Shown here piece by piece: positions 14,476-20,430 of a stretch of 20,430 nucleotides of DNA (position 1 is the first letter of the stretch; each line of letters starts with the position of its first letter). This DNA is from Peptococcaceae bacterium (GTDB taxonomy: Bacteria > Bacillota > Desulfitobacteriia > Desulfitobacteriales > Desulfitobacteriaceae): assembly GCA_031289815.1 (NCBI GenBank), contig JAITOS010000142.1, forward strand, positions 1-20,430, read 5' to 3'. The notes beneath the pieces were generated by a model. That model had not been told where the DNA came from and made no database searches. It saw nothing but the letters and a program-made list of their open reading frames with translations. The translations under genes and the position numbers were made by a program.

Positions 14476-15606
14476 ATGAACGATCCGGAGCTTTCCCAGG
14501 ATGAATATTATATGCGGCGGGCCTTATCTCTGGCGGCGAACGCTGGCGGGCGCACAAGCCCGAACCCGCTGGTCGGATGCGTCATCGTTAATCAGGGTAA
14601 AATTGTGGGCGAAGGCTTCCATCAGCGAGCCGGAACGCCCCACGCGGAAGTCCTCGCCTTGGAGACCGCCGCTGCTTTGGCCGGGAACGCCACCCTGTAT
14701 GTGACCCTGGAACCGTGCAACCACACCGGCCGGACCCCGCCCTGTACGAAGGCGATTATTCAGGCGGGGGTTCAGAGAGTGGTCGCCGCGATGGTGGATC
14801 CCAATCCCCTCGTTTCCGGTCAAGGGATCGAATATCTGCGCGCCGCCGGTCTTCAGGTCGAGGTCGGCGTTTTGGAGAAGGAGGCGCGGCAGCTCAACGA
14901 AGCCTTCATCAAGGTCATGACCAGCGGTTTGCCCTGGGTCGTCTATAAAGCCGCTTCAACGTTAGACGGCAAAATCGCGACCGCCAGCGGTGATTCCCAA
15001 TGGATCAGCAATGAACGCTCCCGCGCTTTGGCACACCGGCTGCGCGATGTTTGCGACGTGATTATGGCGGGGAGCGAGACGGTCGTCAAGGATGATCCCG
15101 CCCTTACTTGCCGGGTGCCAGACGGCAGGGACCCGGTGCGGGTCGTGGTAGACGGACGGTTGCGTTTAAAAAAAGACGCCCGTCTGCTCACCTCCTCCGC
15201 CCAAGCGCCTTGCGTGATTGCCACCACGCAGGCGGCTGCCGCCGCTCAGCTTGCTCATTTCCGCAGTCTCCCCAGGGTAGAGGTTTGGCAGTACGACACG
15301 GAACGCTACGTGCCGCTGGAACGGCTTCTGCGTGATTTAGCCGGACGCGGCTGGAACAGCGTGTTACTGGAAGGCGGCGGCGAGTTGGCCGGCAAAATGA
15401 TCGCTGAGGGCCTGGTCGATAAGCTGGAATTCTTCATCGCTCCCAAATTGATCGGCGGTCACGGCCCTTCTCCTCTGGCCGGTTTAGAGATCGCCCGTAT
15501 GTCCGAAGCCATTTCCTTAACCGAACTGTCGGCTGATCTCAGCTCCGGCGATTTGCATATCACCGCCTATATCCAACGCCCTGACCAGGCCAACGAGGAG
15601 GAGTAA
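14476..15606 (+). CDS. ribD: RibD, bifunctional riboflavin deaminase/reductase
   Basis: RibD deaminates the pyrimidine intermediate and reduces its ribosyl side chain, the second and third steps from GTP to riboflavin. The 376-residue protein has an N-terminal cytidine-deaminase-like domain with zinc ligands in 'TPHAEVLAL' (His56, catalytic Glu58) and 'LEPCNHTGRTPPCTKA' (Cys81, Cys90), and a C-terminal DHFR-like reductase domain from about 150 ('YKAASTLDGKIATASGDSQW', 'GSETVVKDDPALTCR', 'LLEGGGELAGKMI'). I choose ATG 14476, with AAGGAG close upstream; the open frame extends in phase back to 14350 through the riboswitch terminator, but that part is leader. It is the first gene of the operon, one base from ribE. 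Confidence 0.97.
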   Translation: MNDPELSQDEYYMRRALSLAANAGGRTSPNPLVGCVIVNQGKIVGEGFHQRAGTPHAEVLALETAAALAGNATLYVTLEPCNHTGRTPPCTKAIIQAGVQRVVAAMVDPNPLVSGQGIEYLRAAGLQVEVGVLEKEARQLNEAFIKVMTSGLPWVVYKAASTLDGKIATASGDSQWISNERSRALAHRLRDVCDVIMAGSETVVKDDPALTCRVPDGRDPVRVVVDGRLRLKKDARLLTSSAQAPCVIATTQAAAAAQLAHFRSLPRVEVWQYDTERYVPLERLLRDLAGRGWNSVLLEGGGELAGKMIAEGLVDKLEFFIAPKLIGGHGPSPLAGLEIARMSEAISLTELSADLSSGDLHITAYIQRPDQANEEE

Positions 15607-15607
15607 T

Positions 15608-16261
15608 ATGTTTACCGGTATCGTTGAAGAATTGGGAACCATCCAAAAGATCCGCTCTTTACCGGATTCCGCGAGCCTGACCATTCAAGCCGCGAAGGTT
15701 TTAGACGCCACCCAAATCGGCGACAGCATCGCCGTCAATGGCGCTTGTCTGACGGTCGTCGCCCTCAGCGAGCATGATTTCACGGTAGATATCATGGCGG
15801 AGACTCTGCGCAAAACGAGTTTAGCCGGTTTGAATCACGGCGCGAAGGTCAATCTGGAAAGAGCGCTGCAACTGCAAACCCGTTTAGGCGGCCATCTGGT
15901 CAGCGGCCATATCGACGGCGTGGGGATCATCCAGCGCCTGACCCGCCAGGGAATCGCTACCATAGCGGAGATCTCCCTGCCGCCGGAGCTTCTCCCCTAT
16001 CTTTTACCGAAAGGCTCGGTTGCGATTGACGGCATCTCGCTAACGATCGTGGAGGTCTTCGCCCGCTCCTTTACCATCTCCCTGATTCCGCACACCTGTG
16101 GGCAAACGACCTTGGGCTTCAAGGGCGTGGGCGATCCGGTCAATCTGGAAACCGATATGATCGGCAAATATGTGGCCCGTTTACTCACAAACCAGCGGCC
16201 AGACGCTCCGGCAGGGGAACAGCTATCCTATGAGTTCTTATTGGAACACGGTTTTATCTGA
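15608..16261 (+). CDS. ribE: RibE, riboflavin synthase alpha subunit
   Basis: Riboflavin synthase joins two molecules of 6,7-dimethyl-8-ribityllumazine to give riboflavin and a recycled pyrimidine. The 217-residue protein holds two similar lumazine-binding barrels. The first starts 'MFTGIVEELGTI' and includes 'SIAVNGACLTV'; the second starts near 'LGGHLVSGHIDGVG' and includes 'GSVAIDGISLTIVEV' and 'SFTISLIPHT', with the family TTLG motif. The length is normal. GAGGAGGAG in the last codons of ribD is the ribosome site, so the two are translationally coupled. ribBA begins 25 bases downstream. Confidence 0.97.
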   Translation: MFTGIVEELGTIQKIRSLPDSASLTIQAAKVLDATQIGDSIAVNGACLTVVALSEHDFTVDIMAETLRKTSLAGLNHGAKVNLERALQLQTRLGGHLVSGHIDGVGIIQRLTRQGIATIAEISLPPELLPYLLPKGSVAIDGISLTIVEVFARSFTISLIPHTCGQTTLGFKGVGDPVNLETDMIGKYVARLLTNQRPDAPAGEQLSYEFLLEHGFI

Positions 16262-16286
16262 TACAACTGGATAAGGAGTGAAAGAA

Positions 16287-17492
16287 TTGCACGATACCTT
16301 TCATACGATTGAAGAAGCCTTAGACGATATTCGGGCAGGTAAAATGGTCGTCGTCGTCGATGATGAAGACCGCGAAAACGAAGGCGATTTACTGATGGCC
16401 GCCGAAAAAGTTACCCCAGAAGCGATCAATTTCATGGCGACCTACGGGCGCGGGCTGATTTGCGTCCCGATGACCTCCGAGCGCATTCAGGCCCTGCGCT
16501 TAAAACCTATGGTCACGCATAATTCCGATCCCAACAACACCGCTTTTACCGTGACCGTAGACGCCGCGACCTCGACGACCGGCATCTCCGCCCACGAACG
16601 GGCGGCCACCATCCAAGTTCTGACCTCCCCCCATTGCCGTCCGGAGGATCTTCGTTTGCCGGGACATATTTTCCCCTTGCTGGCGCGGGACGGCGGCGTT
16701 CTCATCCGCACGGGGCATACGGAAGGCGCGGTGGATTTAGCCCGCCTGGCCGGACTACAACCTGCCGGTGTGATCTGCGAGATCATGAATGACGACGGCA
16801 CGATGGCGCGCGTTCCCGATCTGTTCCCCTTTGTGCAAAGGCATGGCTTGAAGCTCATCACGATCAAGGATATTATCAAATACCGGCGCAAAACCGAAAA
16901 ACTCGTCCATCGCGTCGTCAGCATTCAATTACCGACGGATCTGGGGAGTTTCACCGCCATCGGCTATCAGAGCCTGTTAGACGATCTGGAACACGTCGCT
17001 TTGATCAAAGGCGACGTCACCACCGGGGAACCCGTATTAGTCCGCGTCCATTCCGAATGCCTCACCGGCGACGTCTTTCACTCCCGGCGCTGCGACTGCG
17101 GCGAACAATTAAACGCCTCCCTCCAACAGATCGAAAAAACCGGGCGCGGCGTCCTTCTCTATATGCGTCAGGAAGGACGCGGGATCGGGCTTTTGAACAA
17201 ATTAAAGGCCTATAAGCTACAGGAAGAAGGAAAAGATACCGTGGAAGCGAATCTGGCCCTGGGATTTCCGGATGATTTGCGTGATTATGGCGCCGGCGCG
17301 CAAATTCTGGCTGATTTAGGGATTACCAAGCTACGCTTAATGACCAATAATCCCAGAAAGATCATTGGCCTCGAAGGGTATGGCTTAGAAGTGGTCGAAC
17401 GCGTGCCGATTGAAATTCCGCACAAACCGGAAAACACCCATTATCTGCATACCAAGAAGGATAAACTGGGTCATTATCTGTCGATTATCTGA
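16287..17492 (+). CDS. ribBA: RibBA, DHBP synthase / GTP cyclohydrolase II fusion
   Basis: The protein supplies both riboflavin precursors: the N-terminal RibB half makes 3,4-dihydroxy-2-butanone 4-phosphate from ribulose 5-phosphate, and the C-terminal RibA half opens GTP. RibB motifs are 'DDEDRENEGDL' (25-35), 'THNSDPNNTAFTVTVDA' (77-93) and 'GHTEGAVDLARLAG' (143-156). RibA begins near residue 205, with zinc cysteines Cys258, Cys269 and Cys271 ('HSECLTGDVFHSRRCDCGEQ'), 'MRQEGRGIGL' (293-302) and 'MTNNPRK'. I start at TTG 16287, where AAGGAG lies eight bases upstream; the in-frame GTG 16278 overlaps that site. It has 401 residues. Both halves look intact. Confidence 0.96.
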   Translation: MHDTFHTIEEALDDIRAGKMVVVVDDEDRENEGDLLMAAEKVTPEAINFMATYGRGLICVPMTSERIQALRLKPMVTHNSDPNNTAFTVTVDAATSTTGISAHERAATIQVLTSPHCRPEDLRLPGHIFPLLARDGGVLIRTGHTEGAVDLARLAGLQPAGVICEIMNDDGTMARVPDLFPFVQRHGLKLITIKDIIKYRRKTEKLVHRVVSIQLPTDLGSFTAIGYQSLLDDLEHVALIKGDVTTGEPVLVRVHSECLTGDVFHSRRCDCGEQLNASLQQIEKTGRGVLLYMRQEGRGIGLLNKLKAYKLQEEGKDTVEANLALGFPDDLRDYGAGAQILADLGITKLRLMTNNPRKIIGLEGYGLEVVERVPIEIPHKPENTHYLHTKKDKLGHYLSII

Positions 17493-17539
17493 CAGGGAGA
17501 TATCTGTATCACTATAAAAATAATGGAGGCTGACTGAAC

Positions 17540-18007
17540 ATGAAACACTATGAAGGAACGCTCATTGCCGAAGGCTTAAAATTTGGCGTCGTCGCCGCCC
17601 GTTTTAATGAATTTATCACCAGCAAATTGCTTAGCGGCGCTTTAGACGCCTTGCAACGGCACGGCGCAACCGAGAACGAAATCGAGATTCTTTGGGTTCC
17701 GGGCGCTTTTGAAATCCCTTTAGCCGCCCAAAAAATGGCGGAATCCAAGCGCTACGACGCGGTCATTTGCCTTGGCGCCGTGATCCGCGGTTCGACGCCG
17801 CATTTTGACTATATCGCCGGCGAGGTCACGAAAGGAATTGCCGCTACCAGCTTAAATGCGGGAATTCCGATCATTTTCGGCGTCCTGACGACGGATAGCA
17901 TTGAACAGGCGATTGAACGCGCCGGTACTAAATCCGGCAACAAAGGCTTTGACGCGGCGGTCATCGCCATCGAGACGGCTAACGTCCTGAAACAGTTCTC
18001 CGCCTGA
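17540..18007 (+). CDS. ribH: RibH, lumazine synthase
   Basis: Lumazine synthase condenses the RibB and RibD products into 6,7-dimethyl-8-ribityllumazine, the substrate of RibE, usually as a large icosahedral or pentameric shell. The 155-residue protein shows 'GVVAARFNEFITSKLLSGAL' (16-35), 'WVPGAFEIPLAAQ' (52-64) and 'CLGAVIRGSTPHFDYIAGE' (77-95), with catalytic His88, followed by 'GVLTTDSIEQAIERAG' containing Arg127. Length and motifs are normal. GGAGG lies about ten bases before the ATG. It is the last gene of the operon; the 47-base gap from ribBA has no terminator. With ribD, ribE and ribBA, the pathway is complete except the phosphatase step, which is usually done by unlinked enzymes. 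Confidence 0.97.
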   Translation: MKHYEGTLIAEGLKFGVVAARFNEFITSKLLSGALDALQRHGATENEIEILWVPGAFEIPLAAQKMAESKRYDAVICLGAVIRGSTPHFDYIAGEVTKGIAATSLNAGIPIIFGVLTTDSIEQAIERAGTKSGNKGFDAAVIAIETANVLKQFSA

Positions 18008-18016
18008 GCCGCGTCG

Positions 18017-18051
18017 GCGTTCAGTTCTTCCGAACGGCGAACCCTGAACGC
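18017..18051 (+). repeat. Hairpin between ribH and the main terminator
   Basis: GCGTTCAG (18017-18024) pairs perfectly with CTGAACGC (18044-18051); the loop can form an alternative GTTC-TTCC-GAAC stem (18024-18035). No T-run follows. It may stabilise the operon's 3' end or merely be an old terminator. Confidence 0.6.
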
Positions 18052-18076
18052 GGTTCCTGACCGTGACGCAGACTAT

Positions 18077-18125
18077 AAAGAGGACGCTCCCCTGGCATAT
18101 TTGCCGTCCGCGGAGCGTCCTCTTT
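18077..18125. terminator. Bidirectional terminator between ribH and dnaJ
   Basis: AAAGAGGACGCTCC (18077-18090) pairs perfectly with GGAGCGTCCTCTTT (18112-18125), a 14-bp stem. The 21-base loop includes a small GGCA-TATT-TGCC stem. Arms ending in AAA/TTT give short U-tracts in both directions (TTTGTTTG plus strand, TTTATAG minus strand), so it can serve both convergent genes. Confidence 0.88.
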
Positions 18126-18132
18126 GTTTGTC

Positions 18133-19146
18133 CTACCCATCAGCATGACGGTGTTCGGCAAGCTCGCGTAAGACCTTGATTTCTTCGGCGCTCAAATGCT
18201 CCGGCAGCACAATATCCACGACCGCGTAATGATCGCCGCTCTGTTTGGGATTTTTCAGCTTCGGCATTCCCTTGCCCGCCAAGCGAAACTTCACACCGTT
18301 TTGAGACAGCGGCGGCAATTTCAATTTTAAGCCGCCGCTGAGCGTCTGTACCAATACTTCTCCGCCCAATACGGCGGTAAAGAAATCCACCGGTACGCTC
18401 GTGGTGATATCGTCTCCCTCTCTTTGATAGCGCTGGTGCGGTTCCACGGTGATCATCAGATAGAGGTCTCCCCTGCCGCCGCCGCCGACTTCTCCCTGAC
18501 CGGCGACCCTAACCTTGGATCCGGTGCGGACGCCTGGAGGAATCCTGGCCTCAATGCGTTTATCTTGGTTATCGATCAGTCGCGTGGTTCCCATAAAGGC
18601 TTCTTCCAGAGTGATACGGACCTTTAATTCGATATCCTCTCCTTTGCCGGCATAGGCCCTGCCGCTTGCCGCATAAGCTCCGCCGCGGCGATTTCCCCGC
18701 TGGCGGCTGTCGTCCATGCCTTCAAAGCCAAAAATGCTGGAAAAGAAATCAGAGAACCCTCCCCCGCCAGCTCCGCCATGAGCGCTGAATCCGCCCATGC
18801 CAGACTCGCCGAAGATGGCGGCGAATTCCTCCGGCGTCATCGTTCGCGTTTGGCTGCCGTTTCCCGGTTGTCTCTGCCAGCGGCTCCAGTCAAAGTTTTC
18901 TCTGCCGCCGCGCGCTTGCCATTGCTGATAGTTCTGCCGGAGTTCGTCGTACTTCTTCCGGTTTTCCGGATCGCCGAGGGCTTGGTAGGCTTCAGCCGCG
19001 TCTTTGAAGGTTTGTTCCGCTTTTTGATCTCCCGGATTTTTATCGGGATGGTATTTTTTCGCTAATTGCTGATACGCTTTTTTAATCGCTTTAGCGTCCG
19101 CGTTTTCCGCTACGCCCAAGATCGCGTAATAATCTTTAAAATCCAT
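18133..19146 (-). CDS. CbpA-type DnaJ co-chaperone (no zinc finger)
   Basis: This J-domain protein stimulates Hsp70 (DnaK) ATPase and delivers substrates. It has 337 residues from ATG 19146, which has GAGGTG six bases upstream; the in-frame GTG 19155 overlaps that site. The J domain covers residues 4-70 with the HPD motif at 33-35 ('KKYHPDKNPGDQKAE'). A Gly/Phe-rich linker runs from about 95 to 160 ('GGFSAHGGAGGGGFSDFFSS'), followed by two C-terminal substrate-binding domains from about 165. The Cys-rich zinc-finger repeats of DnaJ proper are absent, so it is class II, CbpA- or Hsp40-like. It stands alone, not in a dnaK operon, with a promoter at 19211-19238 and the shared terminator at 18077-18125. 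Confidence 0.93.
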   Translation of the reverse strand: MDFKDYYAILGVAENADAKAIKKAYQQLAKKYHPDKNPGDQKAEQTFKDAAEAYQALGDPENRKKYDELRQNYQQWQARGGRENFDWSRWQRQPGNGSQTRTMTPEEFAAIFGESGMGGFSAHGGAGGGGFSDFFSSIFGFEGMDDSRQRGNRRGGAYAASGRAYAGKGEDIELKVRITLEEAFMGTTRLIDNQDKRIEARIPPGVRTGSKVRVAGQGEVGGGGRGDLYLMITVEPHQRYQREGDDITTSVPVDFFTAVLGGEVLVQTLSGGLKLKLPPLSQNGVKFRLAGKGMPKLKNPKQSGDHYAVVDIVLPEHLSAEEIKVLRELAEHRHADG

Positions 19147-19210
19147 GACGGTCACCTCGGTCCGGATCTCTGCAATCCATCTTCTTTCTCAGTATTTCCT
19201 CTTTCACTTG

Positions 19211-19238
19211 ATTATAGTTCTTTGAGGGCAAAAGTCAA
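19211..19238 (-). promoter_or_regulatory. Promoter of the dnaJ-like gene
   Basis: On the minus strand TTGACT (19238-19233), a 16-base spacer and a perfect TATAAT (19216-19211) lie about 65 bases before the start codon. This is a vegetative sigma-A type promoter; I see no CIRCE-like heat-shock operator near it. Confidence 0.85.
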
Positions 19239-19266
19239 TGTTGGTCAGGGGGGGTTGTCGGGGTGT

Positions 19267-19385
19267 CGCGAAGGACGGGTGGTGCGCCTTCGTTTGCTGG
19301 AGGACCGCGAAGGGCGGGTGGGTTCGACTTCTTCTTTGCTGAGACCGCGAATGGCGGACGGTTCCGCTTTTCGTCCCGCTGCGCC
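19267..19385. repeat. Degenerate direct repeats of 39-40 bases
   Basis: Three units begin with CGCGAAGGACGGGTGG (19267), CGCGAAGGGCGGGTGG (19306) and CGCGAATGGCGGACGG (19346), each followed by a TTC/TTTGCTG-containing stretch; spacing is 39 and 40 bases. A fourth, inverted copy of the head is at 19431-19451. The stretch 19239-19674 holds no gene I can support: frames on both strands are low-complexity and lack ribosome sites. Confidence 0.8.
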
Positions 19386-19451
19386 TTCCTGGCGCAAAGG
19401 GACGCGCTCGGCGTCCATGCCTCGCTTGGCGCGGAACCGTCCGCCCTTCGC
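19347..19451. repeat. Long inverted repeat with an internal hairpin
   Basis: The 21-base arms at 19347-19367 and 19431-19451 match at 20 of 21 positions (core GGCGGACGGTTCCGC). Inside is a second structure: CGTCCC (19372-19377) with GGGACG (19399-19404), and GCGCC (19381-19385) with GGCGC (19391-19395) around TTCCT. The whole resembles a branched RNA or a REP/MITE-like element. Confidence 0.85.
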
Positions 19452-19674
19452 TTGGCTTGTGCATATCCACATCTGCGCCCGTCGTTATGGCGGCGGCTAT
19501 CGCCAAAACCGCCGTTGTTTTTCTGTCGCCGGGGTCGCCTTGACAATATCCTTGAACTGGTGCGCGATACCATAAAGAGAATTTCCGATTATGCCAAAGA
19601 GCGGGAGTGCAATCGGTAGAGATACCTAAAACGGAAAGGAAGCGGATATTACAACAAGCCGACGAGAGCGGCAT

Positions 19675-19713
19675 AAAAAGGGCGCGACACTATGGAGAGG
19701 TGAAGCGCCTTTT
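19675..19713 (-). terminator. Intrinsic terminator after the traX-like gene
   Basis: On the minus strand AAAAGGCGC pairs with GCGCCCTTTT (one bulged C) around a 19-base loop, ending in TTTTTAT. It lies about 40 bases after the observed stop at 19754 and 25 bases after the stop that would be used without the frameshift. Confidence 0.7.
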
Positions 19714-19753
19714 CTTTGCGTATGCTTATTCAGTAATTCATAAAAAGAATATT

Positions 19754-20430
19754 CTAATAAGAGCTAATATAGTCAAATGGACAGGATAATATAATGTAGA
19801 AAAACCATTTCATACCGTTCCACTTGCTCCGTTCTCCATTGTAGCGTTGTATGAACGGGATGGCTAACACAACGAACATTTGAATGATACCATAAGCAAA
19901 ATTCAGGAATATAGCATATACGATTGCATATGCGGCTATAAAAGAAACAAACCACATCATCTGTCTTCTGAAGTTTCCCCGGTTAATTCCCACATATAAA
20001 ATGGACATGGCCAACGGGGTACTCCAATCAGCGCAAAACGCGGCAATCGCACAGCCCCAAACAATCACCTGCCTATGCCACGGCTTTAATTTAGGACTCT
20101 CGCTTTTCGCCGTCGCCAGAGCGACAAGCCCCAAGGCAAGCGTCCACATCACGCTTGTTTGGTCAAAGACGGAAGTTTGAAAAGGAATGAAATTTTTATC
20201 AAACATAAGCGCATAGGCAAAATGACCTATGCGCGCAAACCCAAACATTCGCGTGATATATTTTTTCAAGTTCTTTGTGTGGTAGTACCCCTCTACCACG
20301 AAATACATCATAATGGGGGCGGTCAATCTCCCGATAATATGTAATGACAAAGTGAGCGCGTCCGTGCGATAGCCCGGCAAAAAAGTCCATGTCAGATGGT
20401 CAATCGTCATAGCGGCAATGGCGATTATTT
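19754..20430 (-). CDS. TraX-family membrane protein, N-terminus outside window, C-terminal frameshift
   Basis: TraX-family proteins are polytopic membrane proteins related to acyltransferases; the F-plasmid member acetylates pilin, but most chromosomal Gram-positive members have no proven role. The frame enters from the right edge ('IIAIAAMTIDHLTWTFLPG'), which matches the family start just after its initiator, so the ATG at 20410 is internal and the true start is outside. About seven hydrophobic segments follow, with family signatures 'IGRLTAPIMMYFVVEGYYHT' and 'WFFYI'. The observed end is 'IILSCPFDYISSY', unlike the family, whereas the next frame reads 'YYPVHLTILALIRIFFL', the expected last helix, to a stop at 19738. 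One extra base near 19792 explains this. It may be a pseudogene or an assembly error. No conjugation genes are visible. Confidence 0.85.
   Translation of the reverse strand, partial: IIAIAAMTIDHLTWTFLPGYRTDALTLSLHIIGRLTAPIMMYFVVEGYYHTKNLKKYITRMFGFARIGHFAYALMFDKNFIPFQTSVFDQTSVMWTLALGLVALATAKSESPKLKPWHRQVIVWGCAIAAFCADWSTPLAMSILYVGINRGNFRRQMMWFVSFIAAYAIVYAIFLNFAYGIIQMFVVLAIPFIQRYNGERSKWNGMKWFFYIILSCPFDYISSY

Noticed and set aside
19263..19619. 118-codon plus-strand open frame in the same region, ending 'DNILELVRDTIKRISDYAKE'
   Set aside because: Its first two thirds come from the repeats and its head has no ribosome site; the last 30 residues look protein-like but are too short to call.
19204..19674. 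156-codon minus-strand open frame across the repeat cluster
   Set aside because: The sequence is Arg/Pro/Ser-rich and low in complexity, mirrors the DNA repeats, and crosses the dnaJ promoter; no ribosome site.
19607..19789. 60-codon plus-strand open frame upstream and antisense to the end of traX
   Set aside because: No ribosome site or family resemblance, and it includes the traX terminator hairpin.

Overview
The window looks like chromosomal DNA of a Gram-positive-lineage bacterium (Bacillota). The signs are a DegS/DegU-type cytoplasmic two-component pair, a DnaD-domain protein paired with a DnaI/DnaC-type helicase loader, an FMN riboswitch in front of a ribD-ribE-ribBA-ribH operon, an Rnf complex in the order C-D-G-E-A-B, purine-rich Shine-Dalgarno sites, and intrinsic terminators with U-tracts. 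Rnf points to an anaerobe. Base composition is near even in genes, with AT-rich promoters. I cannot fix the genus; an anaerobic clostridial or Negativicutes lineage is most likely (inference).

Layout. 1-4956 (minus): rnfCDGEAB, six tightly packed genes, with rnfB running off the left edge. 4957-5246: rnf promoter, a dyad, and a terminator. 5247-5804 (minus): a small membrane-anchored protein of unknown role. 5912-7554 (minus): a helicase-loader ATPase and a DnaD-domain protein, probably one replication-restart operon, ended by a terminator. 7806-8396 (plus): an HD-domain phosphohydrolase. 8433-10112 (minus): a beta-CASP metallo-beta-lactamase ribonuclease with an extra C-terminal tail. 10151-11931 (minus): a DegU-like response regulator and DegS-like kinase. 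12010-13059 (minus): an unrecognised protein with a disordered middle, preceded by two tandem hairpins. 13282-13442 (plus): promoter, tRNA-Pro(CGG) and terminator. 13569-14180 (plus): a GNAT acetyltransferase. 14177-18007 (plus): promoter, FMN riboswitch, terminator and the complete riboflavin operon, closed by a 14-bp bidirectional terminator. 18133-19146 (minus): a CbpA-type DnaJ with its own good promoter. 19239-19674: a GC-rich non-coding stretch of degenerate repeats and a 21-bp inverted repeat. 19754-20430 (minus): a TraX-family membrane protein, cut by the right edge and apparently frameshifted near its C-terminus.

The genes mostly form conventional modules. Rnf (ferredoxin:NAD+ oxidoreductase and ion pump) needs flavins (FMN in RnfC, covalent FMN in RnfD and RnfG), so the riboflavin operon serves it metabolically, though nothing here shows co-regulation. 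The most unusual observations are the loss of a normally conserved cysteine in RnfE, the traX frameshift, the structured repeat cluster next to dnaJ, and the unknown gene at 12010-13059. I did not find a convincing wholly new multi-gene system.
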